5,976 bases of DNA from JANRKN01 sp033763435 (GTDB lineage: Bacteria; Planctomycetota; Phycisphaerae; Phycisphaerales; UBA1924). Location of the stretch: the NCBI GenBank assembly GCA_033763435.1, contig JANRKN010000141.1:1-5976 (forward strand). The letters are read 5' to 3'. The position numbers and the translations under genes are program-made. The notes under the pieces are model-generated. The model had not been told where the DNA came from. It ran no database searches and worked only from the letters and a program-made list of their open reading frames with translations. Shown piece after piece: positions 1 to 5,454 of this stretch (position 1 is the first letter of the stretch; every line of letters begins with the position of its first letter).

Positions 1-630
1 GTGATCGACCTGCCGATCGGGCCCCACCCGTCGCGCGAGAAGGGCTATCGCGAGAAGCAGGTGGTCCGGCACGATGAGCAGGGCCGGCCCGCGCTCACGA
101 TCTGGCGCGTGCGCGAGTGGTACGCGGGGATTGAACGCGCGCCCACCGCGACCGCCGCCGCCCCCACCACCGCTTCGGCCCAACCCAAGCCCCCGCCCAA
201 AGTTGGGCCAGGCTGGGCGCCCGCGCCCGAGGTTTCGAGGCCCGCAGCGCCAGGTTCGCCTCAGCTTCCGCCCCCCAAGGCGCCCGACCGCGATTACACG
301 CTGGTGGAGCTTGAACTGCGCACGGGCCGGACGCACCAGATCCGCGTGCATCTGTCGCACCACGGCTATCCGATCGTGGGCGACGACATGTACGGCGGGC
401 GGCCGCTCTCGGCGAGCGCGAAGGCCGAGCCGCTGATCGATCGTCAGGCGCTCCACGCGGCGCTCCTGGGCTTCACGCACCCGATCACGGGCGAGCCGAT
501 GCGGTTCACCGCGCCCGTCCGGGGCGACATGGCGCGCGCGATCGCCCACCTGCGTGGTACGCTGCGCGTGCAGTCGCCGGGCATGAACGGCACGCTGATC
601 GACCTCGCCTCGGCCATCCCGCCCGGGTGA
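1..630 (+). CDS. RluA-family RNA pseudouridine synthase, C-terminal part (5' end outside window)
   Basis: This enzyme family converts specific uridines in rRNA or tRNA to pseudouridine in the cytoplasm. The 209 residues visible cover the second half of the catalytic domain. Residues 3-7 (DLPIG) and the GRPALT stretch near 28-33 match the segment that normally follows the catalytic Asp loop. Residues 99-131 contain the family hallmark GRTHQIRVHL, followed by G-PIVGD-MYGG. Residues 149-172 (ALHA, HP-TGE, F-AP) complete the typical C-terminus. The catalytic HRLDR motif is absent because it lies upstream of the window, so the GTG at base 1 is an internal valine and not the start. An unusual Pro/Ala-rich insertion occupies about residues 44-97, between two core strands. 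The stop is 26 bases before the lipoprotein start, which suggests co-transcription. The subfamily (RluA, RluC or RluD type) and the target base cannot be decided from this fragment. Confidence 0.93.
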   Translation: MIDLPIGPHPSREKGYREKQVVRHDEQGRPALTIWRVREWYAGIERAPTATAAAPTTASAQPKPPPKVGPGWAPAPEVSRPAAPGSPQLPPPKAPDRDYTLVELELRTGRTHQIRVHLSHHGYPIVGDDMYGGRPLSASAKAEPLIDRQALHAALLGFTHPITGEPMRFTAPVRGDMARAIAHLRGTLRVQSPGMNGTLIDLASAIPPG

Positions 631-644
631 GCGCACGAGACCAC

Positions 645-650
645 GGAGGA
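645..650 (+). promoter_or_regulatory. Shine-Dalgarno site of the lipoprotein gene
   Basis: GGAGGA ends six bases before the ATG at 657. It selects that ATG over the upstream in-frame GTG at 627, which overlaps the previous stop codon and would place ten extra polar residues before the signal peptide. Confidence 0.75.
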
Positions 651-656
651 CCGCCC

Positions 657-1211
657 ATGAGCCTCGCCCGCGTCGTGATGATGTTCGCGCTGCTGACGTG
701 CCTCACCGCGCCCGGCTGCGAGAGGAGCGAGGACGTCATGAAGGAATCGCTGAAGATCGTCGGCGTGCTGGACTCGCTCCACGCCTCCGCGGCCAAGGCC
801 GACGGAAAAGCCTACTTCGGACTCTTCGCGCCCGACGCGATCTTTCTGGGCACCGACGCGAGCGAACGCTGGACGCTCGCGCAGTTCCGCGCGTACGCCG
901 AGCCGTACTTTGCCAAGGGCCAGGGCTGGACGTACACCGTGACCGAGCGGAACGTGACGCTCGACGAGGACGTCGCGTGGTTCGATGAGCGGCTGAGCAA
1001 CGAGAAGTACGGCGAGTGCCGGGGCACGGGCGTGCTCGTCAGGCGCGGCGGGGAATGGAAGATCGCGCAGTACAACCTGACCGTGCCGATCCCCAACGAC
1101 CTTCTGCCCAAGGTCGCAGAGCAGATCCGCGCGATGCAGGCGCCCGCGAGGCCGCAGAACGCGCCAGGCGCACCCGAGGCGGGGACCACGGCCGAGCCTG
1201 GGTCGCGCTGA
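657..1211 (+). CDS. Putative lipoprotein with SnoaL-like (NTF2-fold) domain
   Basis: The product is 184 residues. Residues 1-20 form a signal peptide: a short Arg-containing start, a hydrophobic core around residues 6-16, then APG before Cys21. This could be an atypical lipobox, since position -3 is Ala rather than Leu, so lipid attachment is likely but not certain. Residues 29-150 resemble the SnoaL-like/DUF4440 group of the NTF2 fold. Recognisable elements are AxxxDGKAYFGLFAPDAIFLGTD (about 45-67), ERWTL-FRAYAEPYF (70-85), a V-W-D strand at 106-110, and the closing strands GTGVLVRRGGEWKIAQYNLTVPIPND (123-148). This fold makes a cone-shaped pocket used by diverse small-molecule enzymes and binding proteins. 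Nothing here identifies a ligand or a reaction. The last 30 residues are Pro/Ala-rich and probably disordered. The gene follows the pseudouridine synthase by 26 bases and converges on uvrB. The domain call is strong; the function is unknown. Confidence 0.88.
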   Translation: MSLARVVMMFALLTCLTAPGCERSEDVMKESLKIVGVLDSLHASAAKADGKAYFGLFAPDAIFLGTDASERWTLAQFRAYAEPYFAKGQGWTYTVTERNVTLDEDVAWFDERLSNEKYGECRGTGVLVRRGGEWKIAQYNLTVPIPNDLLPKVAEQIRAMQAPARPQNAPGAPEAGTTAEPGSR

Positions 1212-1216
1212 GTGAA

Positions 1217-3439
1217 TCAGCCCTTGCGGCCCTTGCCCTTGCGGGCGCGGGTGCCGGGCATGCCGGGCTTCTGCGCGGGGACCGATCCGCCCCGCGCGCC
1301 GGGCTTTTCGACCTCGCTGCGCTTGACCTTGCGGGGCAGGCCGATCTTCTCGGCCTCGTCTTTGATCTTCTTGAGCTTGGAGATCTGATCGCGCAGCGCG
1401 GCGGCCTGTTCGAACTTGAGCTCCTCGGCCGCGGCGAGCATCTCGCCCTCGATGCCCCGGATCAGCTCGTCGATCTCGAACTCCTGTTCGCTCGTCGCGA
1501 CCGCGGCGCGGGCGGTGCGCTTGGCCTTGAGCTCGATCTCCAGCCCCCGGCGGATGGCCTTCTTGATCGTCGTGGGCGTGATGCCGTGCTGCTGGTTGTA
1601 CGCGATCTGCTTGGCGCGCCGACGCTCGGTCTCGCCGATCGCCGCCTGCATCGCGGGGGTCATGCCGTCGGCGTACATGATGACCTCGCCCGCGGCATTG
1701 CGCGCCGCCCGGCCCATCTGCTGGATCAGGCTCGTGGGGCTGCGCAGGAACCCTTCCTTGTCCGCGTCGAGGATCGCGACCAGCGACACCTCGGGCAGGT
1801 CGAGCCCCTCGCGCAGCAGGTTGACGCCCACGAGCACATCGAACTCGCCCTTGCGCAGGTCGGTGAGGATCTCGACGCGCTCGAGCGTTTCGATCTCCGA
1901 GTGCAGATAGCGCACGCGCAGGCCCTGATCGTCGAGGTACGTCGCCAGGTCCTCCCACAGGCGCTTGGTGTCGGCGGGGACGAGCACCCGCTCGCCGCGC
2001 GCCGAACGCTCCTTGCAGCGCGCGAGCAGGTCGGGCACCTGCCCCCGCGCGGGCTTGACGTGAATCACCGGATCGAGCAGGCCCGTCGGGCGGATGACCT
2101 GCTCGGCGACGTCGCCCCCCACGCGCTCAAGCTCGTACGGGCCCGGCGTTGCGCTCACGAACAGCACCTGCGGCACGATCGATTCGAATTCCTCGAAGCG
2201 CAGCGGACGGTTGTCGAGCGCGGCGGGGAGTCGGAACCCGTGGTCGACGAGCACCTGCTTGCGCGCGCGGTCGCCGTTGAACATCGCGCGGATCTGCGGC
2301 AGCGTCACGTGGCTCTCGTCGATGATCAGCAGCCAGTCGCGGAAGTTGGGCCGACGCGCGCGGATCGACTGACCCGCCGGGACGTTGTTCTCGGGCACGC
2401 TCAGCAGCCCCTCGCGCGGGCGGTCCGAGCCCTCGCCCGACGGGGGCGCGTAGTCGAAATAGTCCATGAGCGTGAAGGGGCGCTCGCCGGGCATCCGCCC
2501 GTCGAAGTAGCGCGAGTAGTTCTCCACGCCCTGGCAGTACCCGACCTCTTCGATCATCTCGAGGTCGTACTTGGTGCGCGAGAGCAGGCGCTGGGCCTCG
2601 AGCAGCTTGCCCTCAGTCCGCAGGGCCATCACGCGCGCGTCCAGGTCCGCGCGGATCTGCGCGGTGATCGCCTTGAGCTCCGTCTCGGGCATCACGTAGT
2701 GCACCGCGGGGAACAGGAAGAACTGGCGCTCCGCGGCCAGCACCTCGCCGCTGGTCGGGTTGATGAGCTCGATGCGGTCGATCTCATCGCCAAAGAGTTC
2801 GACGCGCACGGCGAACTTCTCGTACGCGGGCCAGATCTCCAGCGCGTCGCCCCGCACGCGGTAGAGCCCGCGCTTGAACTCGACCTCGCTGCGCTGGTAC
2901 TGCATCGAGGCCAGGGCCAGGAGCAGCTCGCGCCGATCGATCGCGCCGCCGCGCGTGAGCGTGAGGACCTTCTGCGCGTAGGCCTCGGGCGAACCGAGGC
3001 CGAAGATGCACGAGACGCTCGCGACGACGACGGTGTCGCGCCGGGAGAGGATGTTGCTCGTCGCGGCCAGGCGGAGCTGGTCGAGGTCGTCGTTGCGGCT
3101 GGCGTCTTTCTCGATGTAGATGTCGCGCTGGGGGATGTACGCCTCGGGCTGGTAGTAGTCGTAGTAGCTGACGAAGTAGTTGACGCTGCTGGCGGGCAGA
3201 AACTCGCGGAGCTCCTCGTAGAGCTGCGCCGCGAGGGTCTTGTTGTGGCTGATGATCAGCGTCGGGCGCTGGAGACGGGCGATGACGTGCGCCATCGTGA
3301 ACGTCTTGCCCGTGCCCGTCGCGCCCAGCAAGCACGCGGCGGGCTTGCCCGCGCGCAGGTCGGCCTCGAGCTTGGCGATCGCCGTGGGCTGGTCGCCCAT
3401 GGGCTGAAACTCGGCCTGGACTTCAAATCTCCCGCGCAC
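1217..3439 (-). CDS. uvrB: UvrABC system protein B (excinuclease ABC subunit B)
   Basis: UvrB is the damage-verifying DNA helicase-like ATPase of nucleotide excision repair. It is loaded by UvrA, clamps one strand with its beta-hairpin, and recruits UvrC for dual incision. The 740 residues show the full family order: FxPxGDQPxAI (11-21), Walker A GATGTGKT (39-46), the hairpin region YYDYYQPEAYIP (92-103), EKDASRNDDLDQLR (110-123), GVENYSR (304-310), Walker B IIDESHVTLPQ (372-382), VSATPGPYE (428-436), YLHSEIETLERVEI (511-524), GVNLLREGLDLPEVSLVAILDADKEGFLRS (538-567), GRAARN (576-581), and the UvrC-binding UVR domain (about 655-692). The GTG start is chosen because the conserved N-terminus begins a few residues after it and GGAAAGGA lies nine bases upstream. 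It is longer than E. coli UvrB (673 residues, from memory). The difference comes from an insertion of about 37 residues (329-369) before Walker B and a Lys/Arg/Gly-rich tail (about 700-740). It is transcribed divergently from the S41 peptidase gene. Confidence 0.98.
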   Translation of the reverse strand: MRGRFEVQAEFQPMGDQPTAIAKLEADLRAGKPAACLLGATGTGKTFTMAHVIARLQRPTLIISHNKTLAAQLYEELREFLPASSVNYFVSYYDYYQPEAYIPQRDIYIEKDASRNDDLDQLRLAATSNILSRRDTVVVASVSCIFGLGSPEAYAQKVLTLTRGGAIDRRELLLALASMQYQRSEVEFKRGLYRVRGDALEIWPAYEKFAVRVELFGDEIDRIELINPTSGEVLAAERQFFLFPAVHYVMPETELKAITAQIRADLDARVMALRTEGKLLEAQRLLSRTKYDLEMIEEVGYCQGVENYSRYFDGRMPGERPFTLMDYFDYAPPSGEGSDRPREGLLSVPENNVPAGQSIRARRPNFRDWLLIIDESHVTLPQIRAMFNGDRARKQVLVDHGFRLPAALDNRPLRFEEFESIVPQVLFVSATPGPYELERVGGDVAEQVIRPTGLLDPVIHVKPARGQVPDLLARCKERSARGERVLVPADTKRLWEDLATYLDDQGLRVRYLHSEIETLERVEILTDLRKGEFDVLVGVNLLREGLDLPEVSLVAILDADKEGFLRSPTSLIQQMGRAARNAAGEVIMYADGMTPAMQAAIGETERRRAKQIAYNQQHGITPTTIKKAIRRGLEIELKAKRTARAAVATSEQEFEIDELIRGIEGEMLAAAEELKFEQAAALRDQISKLKKIKDEAEKIGLPRKVKRSEVEKPGARGGSVPAQKPGMPGTRARKGKGRKG

Positions 3440-3448
3440 GCCGGGGGG

Positions 3449-3456
3449 TCCTTTCC
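3449..3456 (-). promoter_or_regulatory. Shine-Dalgarno site of uvrB
   Basis: On the minus strand GGAAAGGA ends nine bases before the GTG at 3439. It supports that start over the next Met (residue 14), which would remove part of the conserved N-terminal motif. Confidence 0.6.
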
Positions 3457-3480
3457 AGAAGGTTCGCCGAGCCCGCGTTC

Positions 3481-3492
3481 CGCGATTTCGCG
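3481..3492. repeat. Short inverted repeat in the uvrB / peptidase divergent region
   Basis: CGCGA-TT-TCGCG has two perfect 5-base arms around a TT centre. It lies upstream of the candidate plus-strand -35 element and about 40 bases upstream of the uvrB start, so it could be an operator serving either gene. Such short GC palindromes occur by chance in DNA of this composition, and no regulator is recognised. Confidence 0.3.
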
Positions 3493-3502
3493 CTCACGGG
3501 GC

Positions 3503-3529
3503 TTGCATTCTCCGGCGCGATGGTAGGAT
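3503..3529 (+). promoter_or_regulatory. Candidate promoter for the S41 peptidase gene
   Basis: TTGCAT (3503-3508) and TAGGAT (3524-3529) resemble -35 and -10 elements with a 15-base gap, or 16 if CTTGCA is taken as the -35. This is a locally AT-richer patch in a very GC-rich intergenic region. Transcription would start near 3536, so the G-rich repeat block would lie at the very 5' end of the message. The match is partial and the spacing is short, so this is a tentative call. Confidence 0.4.
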
Positions 3530-3536
3530 GTTGTCC

Positions 3537-3590
3537 GGGTGGGGCGGGTGGGGCGGGTGGGGCAGGTGGGACGGGTGGGGCAGGTGGGGC
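3537..3590 (+). repeat. Six imperfect 9-base G-rich tandem repeats, G-quadruplex-forming potential
   Basis: Units starting at 3537, 3546, 3555, 3564, 3573 and 3582 read GGGTGGGGC, GGGTGGGGC, GGGTGGGGC, AGGTGGGAC, GGGTGGGGC and AGGTGGGGC. The plus strand therefore carries many runs of three or four G separated by single bases, a textbook pattern for tight parallel G-quadruplexes. The block sits in the divergent uvrB / peptidase region, just upstream of the peptidase ribosome binding site. If transcribed from the candidate promoter, the G-rich strand is also the RNA strand. The repeat structure is seen directly; any regulatory effect is inference. Confidence 0.88.
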
Positions 3591-3594
3591 GGGC

Positions 3595-3602
3595 GAGGGA
3601 GG
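3595..3602 (+). promoter_or_regulatory. Shine-Dalgarno site of the S41 peptidase gene
   Basis: GAGGGAGG ends seven bases before the ATG at 3610. Together with the signal peptide that begins at that ATG, it decides the start against the in-frame ATG at 3520. The upstream ATG would add thirty Gly-rich residues translated from the tandem repeats. Confidence 0.7.
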
Positions 3603-3609
3603 CGCGCGG

Positions 3610-5394
3610 ATGGGCAAGCGAGCGTCGGCGTGGGTGATGACGTTGGTCCTGCTCGTGTCCGCCGTCGCGCGGGCGCAGGTCGACCTTCAAGCGCGCTACC
3701 CCGCCGCGAGGGCGCCGATCGACGACCCGCAGCAGCTCCCCGCCTGGCGCACGCCTCTGCCCTGGGACACCGGGCCCGAGCACGTGTACCAGCTCTCGAA
3801 GTTCGCGCTCGACCTGGGCGAGGAGCTCGCGATCACGATCGGCGAGGCGGACCTGGTGCTGGGCGTGTCCCCTTTCGTGCCCGACCCGGCCGAGGGTGCC
3901 GACCCCGACGCGCCGCGGAGCGCGACGCCCGGCGTGTTCACCGTCGCGTGGGCGCTGGTGATCCCGCGCGAGCCCGGGCGCATCGCCGCGCGCACCGGCA
4001 ACGCCGACGACGTCACGAGCGTCTGGCTGCGCTTCACGCCCGACCGCCTGAACGAGCTCTTCCCGCCCGACACGGTGCTCGGCCCGGGCGAGGGCTGGAA
4101 AGTCGCGCTCGCCCGGCGCGTCGCCGACCTCAAGGTGCGCCAGTCCTGGCACGCCCGCGGCACGCCGGTCGTCCCCACCAAGGGCTCCATGATCGTCGAC
4201 GCCGAAACGAACCTCTACGAGCCGCTTCGGAGGTTCTATCAGATCGCGGGGCAGGTCGCGGGGCAGGTCGCGGGGCAGACCTCGGGAACCAAAGTCGCCT
4301 ACCGCGAAGAGTTCGAAGAGCGAGGCCTGCAACCCCCGCTGCCGCTGAACGACGCCGAGAGCGTCGAGATCTTCGACCGCGTCTGGAAAGAGTTCGACAC
4401 CACCTACGCGATGTTCGGCCTGCGCGAGGGCGTGGATTGGGACCGCGCGCGCGAAACCTATCGGCCCATCGCCGCGGGGAGAAAGAACAACCTTGAGCTC
4501 GCCGCGGTGCTCGCGACGATGATCGGCCAGCTGCGCGACCTGCACGCGACGGTCGTCGTGAACAACGAGGCGGTGCGGAGCTTCGTGAGGCCCGTCCGGC
4601 GCAACTTCACGGGCATGCCCTCGGGCTCGCTGCTCCGCCGCGTGCAGCGCCAGTGGAAGACGCTGAGCACGGGCCGGACCGAGGACGAGATCGGGTACGT
4701 CAATCTGCGGAGCCTCGACGCGACCGCCGCCGACGACTTCGACGAAGCCCTCGAAGGCCTCGCGCACTGCTGGGCGCTGGTGATCGACCTGCGCTCCAAC
4801 GGCGGGGGCGACGAGCGGCTCGCGCAGCAGATCGTCGGGCGCTTCCTCACCAAGCCCGTGGTGTACTCGCGCTCGCGCGTGCGCTCGGGCCCCGGGCGGA
4901 CGGACCTGACCGAACCGGCGGATCGCGTCGCTTCGCCGCGTGAGGCGAACCCGTGGCGCTGGGAAGCGCCGGTCGTTGTGCTGCAGGGGGGCGCGACGTT
5001 CTCCAGCGCGGAATCGATGGTGCTGATGTTCCGCGAGGCGGGCTTCGAGACGATCGGCGACACAACGGCGGGGTCCAGCGGCAATCCGAAGTCGCTCGAA
5101 TTGCCGCACGGGCTGGTCGTCAACGTCCCGCGCTGGCTCGACCTCGACCCGCAGAATCTGCCCGTCGAAGGCCGGGGCGTGAAGCCGACCGTCGAGATGC
5201 TCTTCCCCGTGTCGGAGTTTGATGACGGCGCAGACCCGCTGCTCGCGAAGGTCGTCGAGCGGCTCCGGCAAACGCACGCGGAGGGCGCGCGCTCATCCGG
5301 CAGGCCGGGCGCGACGAAACCCACCGACGACGACGCACCCCCCGAGCCCCGCGCGCCACGCCGACCCCGAGGCAACGAGCCCGATGTCCACTGA
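3610..5394 (+). CDS. Exported S41-family peptidase (tricorn/IRBP-like)
   Basis: S41 peptidases are serine proteases of the C-terminal-processing and tricorn families. This one is 594 residues. Residues 1-22 are a Sec signal peptide (MGKR, hydrophobic core about 8-20, likely cleavage after ARA), so it probably works outside the cytoplasm. Residues 23-245 match nothing I recognise and contain a VAGQ tandem repeat at 212-223. Residues 249-320 resemble the helical domain preceding the catalytic core in tricorn-type members: IFDRVWKEFDTTYAMFG, GVDWD, and L-DLHATV with His312 as candidate catalytic His. The core follows: GYVNLRSL (362-369), LVIDLRSNGGGD (390-401), GGATFSSAES (460-469) with Ser465 as likely nucleophile, IGDTTAGSSGNP (482-493), and GVKPTVEM (523-530). 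The catalytic Lys of CtpA/Prc-type enzymes is not at its usual place, and no PDZ domain fits in the short 321-360 gap. The tail from about 555 is charged and Pro-rich, probably disordered. The substrate is unknown. It diverges from uvrB and precedes the polymerase by 60 bases. Confidence 0.9.
   Translation: MGKRASAWVMTLVLLVSAVARAQVDLQARYPAARAPIDDPQQLPAWRTPLPWDTGPEHVYQLSKFALDLGEELAITIGEADLVLGVSPFVPDPAEGADPDAPRSATPGVFTVAWALVIPREPGRIAARTGNADDVTSVWLRFTPDRLNELFPPDTVLGPGEGWKVALARRVADLKVRQSWHARGTPVVPTKGSMIVDAETNLYEPLRRFYQIAGQVAGQVAGQTSGTKVAYREEFEERGLQPPLPLNDAESVEIFDRVWKEFDTTYAMFGLREGVDWDRARETYRPIAAGRKNNLELAAVLATMIGQLRDLHATVVVNNEAVRSFVRPVRRNFTGMPSGSLLRRVQRQWKTLSTGRTEDEIGYVNLRSLDATAADDFDEALEGLAHCWALVIDLRSNGGGDERLAQQIVGRFLTKPVVYSRSRVRSGPGRTDLTEPADRVASPREANPWRWEAPVVVLQGGATFSSAESMVLMFREAGFETIGDTTAGSSGNPKSLELPHGLVVNVPRWLDLDPQNLPVEGRGVKPTVEMLFPVSEFDDGADPLLAKVVERLRQTHAEGARSSGRPGATKPTDDDAPPEPRAPRRPRGNEPDVH
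4243..4278 (+). repeat. Three 12-base in-frame tandem repeats inside the peptidase gene
   Basis: Three copies of RTCGCGGGGCAG (the first begins with A, the other two with G) encode IAGQ-VAGQ-VAGQ at residues 212-223. The repeats are in frame, so copy-number change by slippage would alter length without breaking the protein. They fall in a probable linker before the tricorn-like helical domain. Confidence 0.85.
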
Positions 5395-5404
5395 GCGCCC
5401 ACAG

Positions 5405-5447
5405 GCTCACGGAACAAGCCGCGACGGAACGGGCCGCGACGGAACGA
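5405..5447 (+). repeat. 15-base tandem repeat in the leader of the Y-family polymerase gene
   Basis: Two near-identical copies of GCCGCGACGGAACGR lie at 5418-5432 and 5433-5447, differing only in the last base. A more diverged 13-base partial copy precedes them at 5405-5417. The block fills most of the 60-base gap between the peptidase stop and the polymerase ATG. The GGAAC core of the last copy is the only purine-rich stretch near the ATG, so the repeat may also supply a weak ribosome binding site. No function is known. Confidence 0.7.
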
Positions 5448-5454
5448 GCGATCG

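Noticed and set aside
627..656. A GTG start at 627 for the lipoprotein gene, overlapping the previous stop as GTGA
   Set aside because: GGAGGA at 645-650 is placed for the ATG at 657, and the signal peptide begins there. The overlap remains formally possible.
1219..1262. A terminator hairpin in the CCCTTGCGG-rich end of uvrB
   Set aside because: The repeats are mainly direct copies encoding the Gly/Lys/Arg tail. Only a four-base stem is possible and no T-run follows.
444..1958. A 504-residue minus-strand frame overlapping the uvrB 3' end and the lipoprotein gene
   Set aside because: It is a different frame from uvrB and antisense to the lipoprotein, with low-complexity Arg-rich content and no motif.
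3462..3480. A GTTC direct repeat upstream of uvrB, considered as an SOS (LexA) box
   Set aside because: The copies are separated by 11 bases, whereas the alphaproteobacterial-type box I know has seven. No CTGT-N8-ACAG site was seen either.
1016..3526. An 836-residue open frame on the plus strand, antisense to uvrB
   Set aside because: It mirrors uvrB in the opposite strand. Its product is Leu/Arg/Ala/Asp-rich with no recognisable motif, as expected from GC-rich codons read backwards.
3537..3590. A CRISPR array as explanation for the G-rich repeats
   Set aside because: The units are 9 bases in direct contact, with no spacers and no cas genes nearby.
3520..3609. An upstream ATG that would extend the peptidase by 30 residues
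   Set aside because: The extension is Gly-rich, translated from the 9-base repeats, and would bury the signal peptide. The candidate -10 element overlaps the first codons, and the ATG at 3610 has a strong ribosome binding site.
3256..5277. A 673-residue minus-strand frame opposite the peptidase gene
   Set aside because: It is antisense to a clear S41 peptidase, is Arg/Ala/Gly-rich with no domain, and extends into uvrB in the wrong frame.
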